From assembly GCA_039920165.1 (NCBI GenBank), contig JBDSEG010000144.1:1-24029 (forward strand): 24,029 nucleotides of DNA. Direction: 5' to 3'. Position 1 is the stretch's first letter; each line of letters opens with the position of its first letter. Origin of the DNA: JBDSEG01 sp039920165. Lineage in GTDB: Bacteria > Pseudomonadota > Gammaproteobacteria > Burkholderiales > Burkholderiaceae_C. Under the pieces are notes generated by a model, which worked only from the letters and a program-made list of their open reading frames with translations, was not told the origin of the DNA and searched no databases. Shown piece by piece: positions 15,104-22,692 of this stretch. Both the position numbers and the translations under genes were made by a program.

Positions 15104-16084
15104 CTATTCAATCACTTCGTCGGCTCTCACCCGCAAGCTGTGCGGGATCGCGAGGCCGAGCGCGCGGGCCGTCGTCGCATTGATGATCAATTCCGATCGA
15201 GTCGGAAACTCGAACGGAATCAGCGCCGGGCTCTCGCCGCGAAATACCTTGTCGATCTGCGCCGCGGTTCGCCGGGACTGGTTCTCCCAGTTCAGCCTGT
15301 AGCTCATCAACCCACCGGCATCGACAAAACTGCGATGCTCGAAGATCGCCGGCAGCTTCGCGCGCAGCAGGATGGAAGCGACTTCAGCCGGTTCGATCGT
15401 CGCGATGCCGTAGACGAAAGCGGCATCCACCCCCGCCGTGACGGCTGGCTGCAGCGCCTGGCGCAACTCGTCGGCGTTGCCGGCGAAGACGATCCGGCTC
15501 GAGATCGCCGACTCCTGTGCGGCGGACTGCGCCGCCCGCGTGATCTGAGCGGCAAAGGCCTTTCGGTTGGCGTCCATGACGAACGTCAGCCGAGACAGCC
15601 TCGGCACCATTTCGCGCAGCAGCTCGAGCTGCTTGCGCGATGTCTCCGCCAACGCATACGAGACACCGGTGATATTGCCGCCCGGGTGTGAAAGACTTTG
15701 CGCAAACCCGCCATCAACCGGGTCGCCGAGACCGGTCAGGATCGGAATCGTCTTCGTCGTTTGCTGCAACGCCCGCGTGGCGGGGGTGCCGCGGGTCAGG
15801 ATCGCGTCGACGCCCGAGCGCGCCAGCGCCGCTGCAAGCGCCGGCAGACGCTGCGGATCGCCTTCGGCATACCGCCAATCCAGGCTCAGGTTCGTCCCCT
15901 CGACCCAACCCAGATCAGCGAGTTCCTTGCGCAATTCCAGCCCGAGAAACGTCCAATTTTCGGGGCGGTCCAAGAGCAGGATGCCGAGCCGACGCGAACT
16001 CCCCTTCGGTCGCTGTGCGGCCGAGCGACCCGCGAAGTGCAAGGCCGCCGCCGCGATGCCAACTGATGCCGTGCGTCGCTTCAT
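15104..16084 (-). CDS. ABC-type substrate-binding protein (PF04392/COG2984 family)
   Basis: A 326-residue protein of the ABC_sub_bind family, related to the periplasmic type I binding-protein fold. It begins MKRRTASVGIAAAALHFAGRSAAQ, a twin-arginine-free secretion-type leader of modest hydrophobicity, followed by RRLGILLLDRPENW. Family landmarks are FLGLELRKELADLGWVEGTNLSLDWRYAEGD, ALARSGVDAILTRGTPATRALQQTTKTIPI, PGGNITGVS, and the C-terminal FPTRSELIINATTARALGLAIPHSLRVRADEVIE, which is very typical. The ATG at 16084 has GGGGAG close upstream; the longer frame from 16183 has no family sequence. These proteins often occur as orphans without permease genes, as here. The ligand is unknown. It is divergent from the hydrolase at 16193 with a 108-bp gap. 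Confidence 0.9.
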   Translation of the reverse strand: MKRRTASVGIAAAALHFAGRSAAQRPKGSSRRLGILLLDRPENWTFLGLELRKELADLGWVEGTNLSLDWRYAEGDPQRLPALAAALARSGVDAILTRGTPATRALQQTTKTIPILTGLGDPVDGGFAQSLSHPGGNITGVSYALAETSRKQLELLREMVPRLSRLTFVMDANRKAFAAQITRAAQSAAQESAISSRIVFAGNADELRQALQPAVTAGVDAAFVYGIATIEPAEVASILLRAKLPAIFEHRSFVDAGGLMSYRLNWENQSRRTAAQIDKVFRGESPALIPFEFPTRSELIINATTARALGLAIPHSLRVRADEVIE

Positions 16085-16192
16085 TCGCTCCCCTGGTCGA
16101 CTCGCGCGGACCCATGCTCGCAGATCGGGCATGAACGGCCAAGGGGCTTCACGACGATTGTCGAGTGCGGCCGAGAGGTTCAAGATGGTCCC

Positions 16193-16936
16193 ATGTCCGA
16201 CACTCGGCCGTCCGACGAATTCGCGCCGGCGAGCAGCGGCGCTGGGGCGATGCGGTTTGGCGCGACTGCGCAGGCGCTCGATATCGATGTCGACGGGTCG
16301 ACTCGCGTCTCGGCGCTGTGGCAGCGACCGCCGGGTGCGCGCGCGGCCTGCGTGCTAGCGCACGGTGCCGGCGCCGGGATGACGCATGCCTTCATGGCCG
16401 CGACGGCCAACGGCCTTGCGCAGCGCGGCATCGCGAGCCTGCGCTACCAGTTTGCGTACATGGAGCGCGGCTCGAAGCGACCCGATGCGCCCGCGCTCGC
16501 ACACGCCGCGGTGCGCGCCGCGGTTGCAACGGCGCAGGCGCTCGCGGTCGATCTACCGCTCTACGCCGGCGGCAAATCGTTCGGCGGCCGGATGACGTCG
16601 CAGGCGCAGGCGGCGGCACCGCTGCCGGGCGTACGCGGGCTCTTCTTCATCGGCTTTCCGCTGCACCCGGCGGGCCGGCCGTCCGATGCGCGCGCGAAGC
16701 ATCTTGGCGATGTCGGGATCCCGATGCTTTTCCTGCAGGGCACACGCGACGAACTCGCCGATCTGTCGCTGTTGCATCCGGTCGTCGAGCAACTCGGCGA
16801 CCGGGCCCGGCTCGAACTGCTGGTGCATGCCGACCACGCCTTTCACGTGCCGGCACGCAGCGGCTGCACCGACGCGCAAACGCTCGCGGACATGCTGGAC
16901 CGGCTTGCCCGCTGGATGATGTTCGAACGCGCCTGA
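16193..16936 (+). CDS. Alpha/beta hydrolase of the KANSL3/Tex30 (COG3571) type
   Basis: A 247-residue alpha/beta hydrolase with no signal peptide, probably cytosolic. An oxyanion-loop segment VLAHGAGAGMTHAFM lies at about residues 54-68. The nucleophile elbow is GGKSFGG with S129, the acid is probably D186 in LQGTRDELAD, and the base H215 in VHADHAFHV. SLRYQFAYMERG (about 82-93) is characteristic of the subfamily. The substrate is unknown; relatives are annotated broadly as dienelactone-hydrolase-like. The ATG at 16193 is preceded by a weak ribosome site; M20 is an alternative start. It is followed after 35 bases by a lipoprotein gene on the same strand. Confidence 0.85.
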   Translation: MSDTRPSDEFAPASSGAGAMRFGATAQALDIDVDGSTRVSALWQRPPGARAACVLAHGAGAGMTHAFMAATANGLAQRGIASLRYQFAYMERGSKRPDAPALAHAAVRAAVATAQALAVDLPLYAGGKSFGGRMTSQAQAAAPLPGVRGLFFIGFPLHPAGRPSDARAKHLGDVGIPMLFLQGTRDELADLSLLHPVVEQLGDRARLELLVHADHAFHVPARSGCTDAQTLADMLDRLARWMMFERA

Positions 16937-16971
16937 ATGCGGGCCACCCTGGCGACGGCAGAATCCGGCGC

Positions 16972-18096
16972 ATGACACCACCGCGACGCGAGCGCGCCCT
17001 CGTCCCCGTTGCGCTAGCCGCGATGCTCGCAGCCTGCGCGACACCTGAGCCGGTGCCCGACGCGCCCGTCCTGCGCCCCGCCGAAGCGCGGGCCCGGATC
17101 GCCGAGCTGCTGCCGGCTCAGATCGCCGACCGCGCGGGTTGGACGACCGATATCTATGCCGCGCTGACGTCGCTGCGCATCGCGCCGACGCCGCCCAACA
17201 TCTGCGCGGTGGTCGGCATCACCGAACAGGAATCGTCGTTCCGAGCCGACCCGTCGGTGCCCGGGATGGCAGCGATCGCGTGGCAGCAGATCGAGCAGCG
17301 TGCGCAGCGCGCCGGCGTGCCGATGCTGGTGGTGCGCGGAGCGCTCGCGCTGCCCTCGCCCACCGGAGCGAGTTATGCCGAGCGGATCGACAAGGCGCGC
17401 ACCGAGCGCGACCTGAGCGAGACCTTCGACGATTTCATCGGCATGGCGCCGCTCGGTCAGCGCCTGTTCGCGCAGCTGAATCCGGTGCGCACCGGCGGGC
17501 CGATGCAGGTAAGCGTCGACTTCGCACAGCGCCATGCGCAGACCCGGCCATATCCGTATCCGGTCGATGGCAGCCTGCGCCGCGAGGTGTTCACGCGCCG
17601 CGGCGGACTGTATTTCGGCATTGCGCACCTGCTCGACTATCCCGCCGCCTACGACCAGATGCTGTACCGCTTCGCCGATTTCAACGCCGGCCAGCACGCG
17701 AGCCGCAACGCCGCGCTGCAAAGCGCAATCAGCACCGCGTCGGGCATCCCGCTCGCGCCCGACGGCGACCTGATCCGTCGTGACAGCAAACAGGCCGGAA
17801 ATACAGAGACGGCGGCACGCAGCATCGCCGATCGCTTGCGAATGAGCGAAAGCGCGATCCGCAGCGACCTCGAGCTCGGCGACGGCCCGGAGCTGGCTCG
17901 CACCACCTTGTGGCAGCGGGTCTTCGCGCTGGCCGACCGCGCCGAGGGCCGCGCGCTGCCGCGTGCCGTCGTGCCGCAGATCGATCTGCACAGTCCCAAG
18001 ATCACGCGCCCGCTGACGACCGCGTGGTTCGCGGGCCGCGTCGACGAGCGCTACAAGCGCTGCGTGTCGCGGGTCGATCAGGCGAGATCGAGATAG
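16972..18096 (+). CDS. DUF1615 lipoprotein
   Basis: A 374-residue predicted lipoprotein. The N-terminus MTPPRRERALVPVALAAMLAAC carries a lipobox LAAC with the acylated cysteine at residue 22. The remainder matches my recollection of DUF1615: PPNICAVVGITEQESSFRADPSVPGM, MQVSVDFAQRH, LRREVFTRRGGLYFGIAHLLDYPA, and a C-terminal ITRPLTTAWFAGRVDERYKRC. The QESSF piece resembles the catalytic glutamate motif of lytic transglycosylases, so a role in cell-wall metabolism is possible but is inference only. The ATG at 16972 starts the signal peptide; the open frame extends to 16165 only by high GC. The last 19 bases overlap the end of the convergent nitrile hydratase beta gene. Confidence 0.87.
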   Translation: MTPPRRERALVPVALAAMLAACATPEPVPDAPVLRPAEARARIAELLPAQIADRAGWTTDIYAALTSLRIAPTPPNICAVVGITEQESSFRADPSVPGMAAIAWQQIEQRAQRAGVPMLVVRGALALPSPTGASYAERIDKARTERDLSETFDDFIGMAPLGQRLFAQLNPVRTGGPMQVSVDFAQRHAQTRPYPYPVDGSLRREVFTRRGGLYFGIAHLLDYPAAYDQMLYRFADFNAGQHASRNAALQSAISTASGIPLAPDGDLIRRDSKQAGNTETAARSIADRLRMSESAIRSDLELGDGPELARTTLWQRVFALADRAEGRALPRAVVPQIDLHSPKITRPLTTAWFAGRVDERYKRCVSRVDQARSR

Positions 18097-18692
18097 CTCT
18101 CGAACAGCCCGACGTGGACGAAGGCTTCGTCGGCTGAATCGGGCCACAGCTCGGTGCTCGAGAAGCGCACGTCGTAGGTCGGCTCGTCGTCGGCGCTCAC
18201 GCCGTGGGCGTGCGCATCGGGGAAGGGATAGGCCGGCGATACGCCGACCACCACGCCGCGCTTGCCGCGCACATAGCCCGGCATCCGCGCGTGGCCGGCA
18301 ATGCGGTCGTCGCGCACGCGCACCGCGGTTCCGATGGCGAGCGTGCAACGACCTTCGCGGTTGCCGCGCCCCGCGGCGGCCGGCAGCGCGAGTGGGAAGC
18401 CGCCCTGGGCGCGCTGCTCGAGCTCGTCGCGCGTGACGATGCCCTTGTCGACCAGCAGCGTCGCGAGGCTCGTCAGCGTGCGCTCGTAGTAGCCCGCCGC
18501 CATATAGTGGCGCGGCTCCATGCGTTCGATCGCATGCCGGTATTCGTCCATGTTGAAGATGCCAAGGCGCACCGCGAGGCCGTACAGCGCGTTCGCGCGC
18601 CTCTCCCAGGCGGCATGAAAGGCCGGCGCATCGGGTTCGCGCCGAATCGGACCGAAGCCCTGCCTGCCGCCCAGATCGTGGATGCCGTCCAT
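18078..18692 (-). CDS. nthB: Nitrile hydratase beta subunit
   Basis: The 204-residue beta subunit of nitrile hydratase, which hydrates nitriles to amides. It opens with the family N-terminus MDGIHDLGGRQGFGPIRREPDAPAFHAAWERR, cited here as MDGIHDLGG and GPIRREPDAPAFH. The segment FNMDEYRHAIERMEPRHYMAAGYYERTLTSLATLLVDKG follows (landmarks DEYRHAIERM and YYERTL). The C-terminal SH3-like barrel contains VRVRDDRIAGHARMPGYVRGKRGVV and ends YDVRFSSTELWPDSADEAFVHVGLFESYLDL. It is somewhat shorter than usual (about 220-230). Being one fused polypeptide it argues against thiocyanate hydrolase, where this part is split in two. It follows the alpha gene after 9 bases and overlaps the convergent lipoprotein gene by 19 bases. 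Confidence 0.93.
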   Translation of the reverse strand: MDGIHDLGGRQGFGPIRREPDAPAFHAAWERRANALYGLAVRLGIFNMDEYRHAIERMEPRHYMAAGYYERTLTSLATLLVDKGIVTRDELEQRAQGGFPLALPAAAGRGNREGRCTLAIGTAVRVRDDRIAGHARMPGYVRGKRGVVVGVSPAYPFPDAHAHGVSADDEPTYDVRFSSTELWPDSADEAFVHVGLFESYLDLA

Positions 18693-18701
18693 GGGCTCGA
18701 A

Positions 18702-19298
18702 CTAAAGGCGCGCCACGCCGATCATGCCGTCGCGCGTCACGATGTCGGTCAGCCGATCGACCGACCAGCCGGCCGTGTGCTCGGGCCGCTCGGGGATCAC
18801 GATATAGCGCGTATCGGCGGTCGTATCCCAGACCCGGATCTCGACATCAGCCGGCAGATCCAGGCCCATCTCGCGCAGCACGCTGCGTGATTCACGCACG
18901 ATCCGGGCGCGGTATTCGAGGTCCTTGTACCAGTCGGGCGGCAGTCCGATCACGGTGAACGCGGTGCACGAGCACAGCGTGCAGCAGATGACGTTGTGGA
19001 CCCGAGCCGAATTATCGAGCGCGACCAGATGGCGGTGGTGGCGCGGCATCGCGATGCCCATCTCGGTGACCGCATCGCGACCATTGACGAGCAGACGCTC
19101 GCGGTAGGCCGGATCGGTCCAGGCGCGGGCCACGACGCGCGCGCCCTGGCGCGGTATCCACTGTTCGTCAACCAGGTGCGCCTGCTCGGCGATCGCCTCG
19201 GCCGGCTTCAGGCCCCGATCGTCGAGCGCCGCTTCGACCGCGGCGATTCGCTGCTCGAGCGGGGCGACGGGACGCAGTGCGGACGACGGTTCGACCAT
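18702..19298 (-). CDS. nthA: Nitrile hydratase alpha subunit, cobalt-type
   Basis: The 198-residue metal-bearing subunit. The claw motif is C106-T-L-C109-S-C111; threonine after the first cysteine is the mark of cobalt enzymes (iron enzymes have serine). The cysteines would be oxidised to sulfinic and sulfenic acids. Other landmarks are RVVARAWTDPAYRERLLVNG, GLPPDWYKDLEYRARIVRES, and IVTRDGMIGVARL. It departs from the textbook CSCYPWPVLG, reading CSCTAFTVIG, and has an extra cysteine (C105) before the motif. Thiocyanate hydrolase gamma is a relative, but the fused beta subunit next to it points to nitrile hydratase. The ATG at 19298 starts the family sequence; longer frames are arginine-rich. 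No cobalt-loading activator gene is nearby. Confidence 0.92.
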   Translation of the reverse strand: MVEPSSALRPVAPLEQRIAAVEAALDDRGLKPAEAIAEQAHLVDEQWIPRQGARVVARAWTDPAYRERLLVNGRDAVTEMGIAMPRHHRHLVALDNSARVHNVICCTLCSCTAFTVIGLPPDWYKDLEYRARIVRESRSVLREMGLDLPADVEIRVWDTTADTRYIVIPERPEHTAGWSVDRLTDIVTRDGMIGVARL

Positions 19299-19307
19299 GG
19301 TTCGGTA

Positions 19308-19313
19308 AGTATA
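19308..19313 (-). promoter_or_regulatory. Possible -10 box for nitrile hydratase genes
   Basis: On the minus strand TATACT (19313-19308) within TTCTATACTTACC lies 9 bases before the ATG at 19298, which would leave a leader of only a few bases or none. No good -35 box is seen at the expected distance. Weak but the only A+T-rich hexamer in the gap. Confidence 0.35.
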
Positions 19314-19470
19314 GAAGTCGCAGGGGCGCCGCCGACGAGGCGCGTCCGGTCGCCGCCTGATGCCGTTCGCATCCGCGCCGCCGCGGCTCGTCGCAGCGGC
19401 GTGGCGACGCGCGACGCGGCCGCCTAGAGTTCGCCGCATCGCCACCTCGACGCTGCCTTCGGAGCCCCGC

Positions 19471-19545
19471 ATGATGAGCCGCTTGACCGCTTGCGCAACC
19501 GCCTTCGCTGTCCTCGCCACTGCCTTGCTCGTGGCCGCGATGTGA
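19471..19545 (+). CDS. Possible 24-residue hydrophobic peptide
   Basis: A short frame encoding MMSRLTACATAFAVLATALL plus VAAM, one potential membrane helix behind a single arginine. GGAG lies 7 bases before the ATG and TAGAGT at about 19425 could be a -10 box. It ends 43 bases before the PspC-domain gene. It could be a genuine small membrane protein, a leader peptide, or chance; nothing but position and hydrophobicity supports it. The sequence also resembles a truncated signal peptide. Confidence 0.3.
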   Translation: MMSRLTACATAFAVLATALLVAAM

Positions 19546-19588
19546 CGAGCCGACCCCTGCGACACCTTCGTTTCCAAAGGAGATCACC

Positions 19589-19939
19589 ATGTCCATCGCC
19601 GAAGACCTCGACCGGCTGGCCGCACTGCACCAGCGCGGCAGTCTCAGCGAGGCCGAATTCGCGCAGGCCAAGGCGCGCGTGCTGGGCCAGCGCGAACGCA
19701 GCGCCGACCACACCGTCGCCACCGTGAACGGGCTGCGCCGCAGCCGCGACGACCGCTGGCTCGGCGGCGTATGCGGCGGACTCGCGCAGGCGACCGGCAT
19801 GGCTGCCTGGCTGTGGCGCCTGGTCTTCGTGCTGTTCGTGTTGTGCGCTGGCGCCGGCGGACTGGTCTACCTGCTGCTGTGGCTACTCGTGCCGCAGGAG
19901 CCGCTGCGCCCCGATCATCGGCCGCTGCACTCAGGTTGA
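19589..19939 (+). CDS. SHOCT plus PspC domain membrane protein
   Basis: A 116-residue protein. Residues 1-33 (EDLDRLAALHQRGSLSEAEFAQAK) form a SHOCT-like module, a short helical segment often found at protein termini. Then comes a PspC domain: DRWLGGVCGGLAQATG at about 55-71, and hydrophobic membrane segments from about 72 to 105 with a C-terminal LLWLLVPQEP. In enterobacteria PspC senses envelope stress and signals through PspA; stand-alone PspC domains in other bacteria are thought to act at the membrane in similar ways, but no pspA or pspB is nearby. A strong AAAGGAG lies just before the ATG at 19589. Confidence 0.9.
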   Translation: MSIAEDLDRLAALHQRGSLSEAEFAQAKARVLGQRERSADHTVATVNGLRRSRDDRWLGGVCGGLAQATGMAAWLWRLVFVLFVLCAGAGGLVYLLLWLLVPQEPLRPDHRPLHSG

Positions 19940-20019
19940 CGCCGCGCTCGACTTTCTCAGGGTTTGCCGCTTGCATAGTCACGTATGCGCAGCCCAGGAT
20001 CGGTAGCAGAATCTAAAAA

Positions 20020-20038
20020 GAGTCTGTTCAACCGACTC
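20020..20038 (+). promoter_or_regulatory. Imperfect 19-bp palindrome upstream of the amidohydrolase gene
   Basis: GAGTC (20020-20024) and GACTC (20034-20038) flank GTT-C-AAC (20026-20032), with one mismatched pair between. Sixteen of 18 non-central positions are symmetric. It ends 5 bases before the GGAGG ribosome site, so it could be a repressor operator or an RNA hairpin affecting translation. A second small inverted repeat GCATA/TATGC lies at 19973-19988. Confidence 0.35.
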
Positions 20039-20056
20039 ACGATGGAGGCAAGCAAG

Positions 20057-21640
20057 ATGTGCAAACTCTGCGACGCGGGGTTCCCGCAAGCCCATTCGAA
20101 CTCCCGGAGAAAGTTTCTGGGCGCCACCACGGCCACCGGCATCGCGGCCGCCGGCCTGGGTCTTCTGGCCCCGCGTGTCGCCCGCGCGGACGAGGACCAC
20201 GTGCCGCGCGACAGCGGCGCCCACGGCCGGCGCTATCTCATCCGCGGCGGCGCCGTGATGTCGATGGACCCGAAGGTGGGCGACTTCCCGCAGGCCGACG
20301 TGCTGGTCGAAGGCAAGAAGATCGTTGCGATCGGGCCGAACCTGCACGCCGGTGGTGCCGCGGTGATCGACGCGCGCGGGCGCATCGTCATGCCCGGCTT
20401 CATCGATACCCACCACCACCAGTTCGAGACGGCGCTGCGCAGCTTTCTGGCCGACGGGGTTCTCATCAACGACGGGTCGGGCTCGATCAGCGCCAGCACG
20501 ACATACTACGAGTACATCCTGCTTAAATTCGCGCCCAAGTACCGGCCGCAGGATGTCTACATCAACGAGCTGTTCGGTTCATTGAGCCAGCTCGACGCCG
20601 GCGTCACGACGGTGCACGACATCTCGCAGATCCACCATTCACCGGCGCATTCCGATGCGGCGATCAAGGGCATCATCGATTCCGGCCGGCGCGCCGCGTT
20701 CGGGTATTTCGAGAGCGCAGGCGGTGTCGCCGGCAACCAGTACCCGAGCGATGCGATCCGCATCAAGAAGCAATGGTTCTCGTCGACCGACCAGCTCACC
20801 ACCATGATCATGGGCGGCGAGGTCTACCTGCCGGGCTACGAAGTGGCCTGGAAGATCGGCCGCGAGCTCGGCTTGCAGGTGGCGGCCCACATCCTTTCGC
20901 CGTTCGGCATCCGCCCGATTCTCGACTCCCTCGCCAATGGTCGGGGCGGCGACAGCGGAACGCTGCGGCTCGGGCCCGACAACCTCTTCATCCACATGAC
21001 GGGCATGTCCGACATGGCCTGGCAAAAGGTCAAGGATGCCGGGGCTCAGGTCACGCTCGCAGTGCCGATCGAGATGAATATGCGGCACGGCCTACCGCCG
21101 CTGCTGAAGATGCAAAGCCTGGGGATGGAACCGTCGCTGAGTTCCGACGTGGAATGCACGCTGACGGCCGACTTCTTCACCCAGATGCGCTCGACGATGA
21201 ACGTGCAGCGCATGTTGGTGAACCAGATGATCCTTGAACAAGGAACATTCGCGTACCCCGAGCAATGGCCGATGCCGAAACCCGGAACGCCTGAACTGCT
21301 GACGACACGCGACGTCCTGCGCTACGCCACGATCAACGGCGCCAAGGCGCTGCGCCTGGAAGGCAAGACCGGCTCGCTCACCCCGGGCAAGGAAGCCGAC
21401 ATCATCATCCTCGACTCCACCGCGCTCAATGTGGCGCCGCTCAACCAGGTGCCGGGCGCCGTGGTGTCGCTGATGGACCGTTCCAATGTCGAGACAGTCA
21501 TCGTCGCCGGCAAGCTGCGCAAATGGAAGGGGCGGCTGCTGGACGCCAATATCTCGCGGCTGCGCACGCAGCTCGAGGACTCGCGCGACTACCTGTTCCG
21601 CGCCGTCAATATCCCGCAGGACCTGTTCCGGCCTAACTGA
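20057..21640 (+). CDS. Tat-exported metal-dependent amidohydrolase (chlorohydrolase/ATZ-TRZ type)
   Basis: A 527-residue member of the amidohydrolase superfamily. A short N-terminus MCKLCDAGFPQAH precedes a twin-arginine signal SRRKFLG (residues 16-22), a hydrophobic stretch and a cleavage site near ARA (42-44), so the enzyme is exported folded to the periplasm. Metal ligands seen are H119 and H121 (FIDTHHHQ), H278 (VAAHILS) and D364 (LSSDVEC), with H313 also conserved-looking. C-terminal GSLTPGKEADIIILD is a typical end of the barrel-flanking domain. The reaction (deamination or ring or amide hydrolysis) and substrate are unknown. I chose the ATG at 20057 because GGAGG sits 8 bases before it; frames from 19985 or 20042 would place the ribosome site inside the gene. 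It may lead a small cluster with the DUF1428 and VOC genes. Confidence 0.9.
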   Translation: MCKLCDAGFPQAHSNSRRKFLGATTATGIAAAGLGLLAPRVARADEDHVPRDSGAHGRRYLIRGGAVMSMDPKVGDFPQADVLVEGKKIVAIGPNLHAGGAAVIDARGRIVMPGFIDTHHHQFETALRSFLADGVLINDGSGSISASTTYYEYILLKFAPKYRPQDVYINELFGSLSQLDAGVTTVHDISQIHHSPAHSDAAIKGIIDSGRRAAFGYFESAGGVAGNQYPSDAIRIKKQWFSSTDQLTTMIMGGEVYLPGYEVAWKIGRELGLQVAAHILSPFGIRPILDSLANGRGGDSGTLRLGPDNLFIHMTGMSDMAWQKVKDAGAQVTLAVPIEMNMRHGLPPLLKMQSLGMEPSLSSDVECTLTADFFTQMRSTMNVQRMLVNQMILEQGTFAYPEQWPMPKPGTPELLTTRDVLRYATINGAKALRLEGKTGSLTPGKEADIIILDSTALNVAPLNQVPGAVVSLMDRSNVETVIVAGKLRKWKGRLLDANISRLRTQLEDSRDYLFRAVNIPQDLFRPN

Positions 21641-21804
21641 GCCGTGCCGACGCGAAGGGCTGGCGCGCCGGGGTGCGGCACGCCGGATACCCACACCGAC
21701 ATTTCGTTGCATTGCGATGTCGAATTCGCGTGCTGCCGTTCGTCTAACCCTCGGACGACGCATTTGCCCGTTCCAACCCGATCCCCTTTGGACAGGAGCC
21801 AGCC
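21641..21804. other. Gap between amidohydrolase and DUF1428 genes
   Basis: A 164-bp gap with no coding signal. It holds an inverted repeat CGACAT (21697-21702) / ATGTCG (21717-21722) with a 14-base spacer and no T-run. The 3' end carries a good ribosome site, ACAGGAG, before the next gene. Confidence 0.35.
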
Positions 21805-22152
21805 ATGAACTATGTCGATGGATTCATCGTCGCGGTCAAGACGACCGGACGCGAGGTCTACCTGCAGCACGCCCGAACCGCGGCGACGGTCTTCAAGGAG
21901 CACGGCGCGCTCGGCGTCGTCGAATGCTGGGGCGACGATGTGCCCGAAGGCAAGCTGACATCGTTTCCAATGGCCGTGAAACGACAGGACGACGAGACGG
22001 TCGTCTTCTCGTGGATCACGTGGCCCTCGCGCAGCGCCCGCGATGCCGGCATGAAGAAAGTGATGGACGACCCGCGCATGAAAAACATGGAGATGCCGTT
22101 CGACGGCAAGCGGCTGATCTATGGCGGCTTCGAAGTCATCCTCGACGTCTGA
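21805..22152 (+). CDS. DUF1428 protein (YbaA-like)
   Basis: A 115-residue protein matching the DUF1428 family, to which E. coli YbaA belongs. It begins MNYVDGFIVAVKTTGREVYLQHA (landmarks YVDGF and VAVK) and continues EHGALGVVECWGDDVPEGKLTSFPMAV, then FSWITWPSRSARDAGMKKVMDDPRM, and ends RLIYGGFEVILDV. The fold is a ferredoxin-like dimeric alpha-beta barrel; no enzymatic activity is known. AGGAG lies 7 bases before the ATG. The VOC-like gene follows 21 bases downstream, and both could be one transcript. Confidence 0.93.
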   Translation: MNYVDGFIVAVKTTGREVYLQHARTAATVFKEHGALGVVECWGDDVPEGKLTSFPMAVKRQDDETVVFSWITWPSRSARDAGMKKVMDDPRMKNMEMPFDGKRLIYGGFEVILDV

Positions 22153-22173
22153 GCCTCGTCAGGAGAAAACGCG

Positions 22174-22656
22174 ATGGCAAAAATCAACCCCTTCCTCTGG
22201 TATGCCCGCGAAGCCGAAGAGGCAGCCGCGTTCGATTCGTCGATCTTTCCGGATTCGCGCGTGCTGAATGTGACCAGCATCCCGGCCGAGAGCCCGAGCG
22301 GCCCGCGGGGTCGGTGAAGATCGCCGATTTCGAACTCCTCGGCCAGCCCTTCGTGGCAATGAGCGCCGGCCCGCTCGACCCCTTCAACCACTCGATCTCC
22401 CTCGTCGTCACCTGCGACGACCAGGCCGAGATCGACCGCTACTGCGACGCGCTGCTCGCGAGCGGCGGCAAGGCCGAGGAATGCGGCTGGCTGCGCGACC
22501 GCTTCGGCCTGTGCTGGCAGATCGTTCCCGCGATATTGATGAAGCTGATGAGCGACCCCCGACCGCGCCAAGGCAAAGCGCGCCGCCGAGGCGATGATGA
22601 AGATGGTCAGGTTAGATATCGCCGCACTGCAGGCCGCTGCCGATGCCAGACACTGA
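22174..22656 (+). pseudogene. VOC-superfamily (PhnB-like, 3-demethylubiquinone methyltransferase-fold) gene with two compensating frameshifts
   Basis: A PhnB-like glyoxalase/VOC gene whose frame is broken twice. From the ATG at 22174 (AGGAG upstream) it reads MAKINPFLWYAREAEEAAAF and SSIFPDSRVLNVTSIP, then hits a TGA at 22315. Adding one G to the GGGG run at 22307-22310 restores SVKIADFELLGQPFVAMSAG and continues through the family blocks DRYCDALLASGG, CGWLRDRFGLCWQIVP. A second break at CCCCC (22556-22560), one C too many, then restores DPDRAKAKRAAEAMMKM and ends at TGA 22654. The repaired product would be about 160 residues, normal for the family. Both breaks are single-base changes in homopolymers, so a sequencing error is likely; true decay is the alternative. 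Confidence 0.85.
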
Positions 22657-22692
22657 CCCTCGCGACTGGGGTCCCGGCGGGCGGGCGAATGC

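Noticed and set aside
18078..19298. Thiocyanate hydrolase rather than nitrile hydratase
   Set aside because: In thiocyanate hydrolase the beta-like part is split into two polypeptides; here it is a single 204-residue subunit.
22307..22560. Programmed frameshifting in the VOC gene
   Set aside because: The two breaks need opposite shifts at unrelated homopolymers, with no slippery heptamer and no reason for such control in this family.
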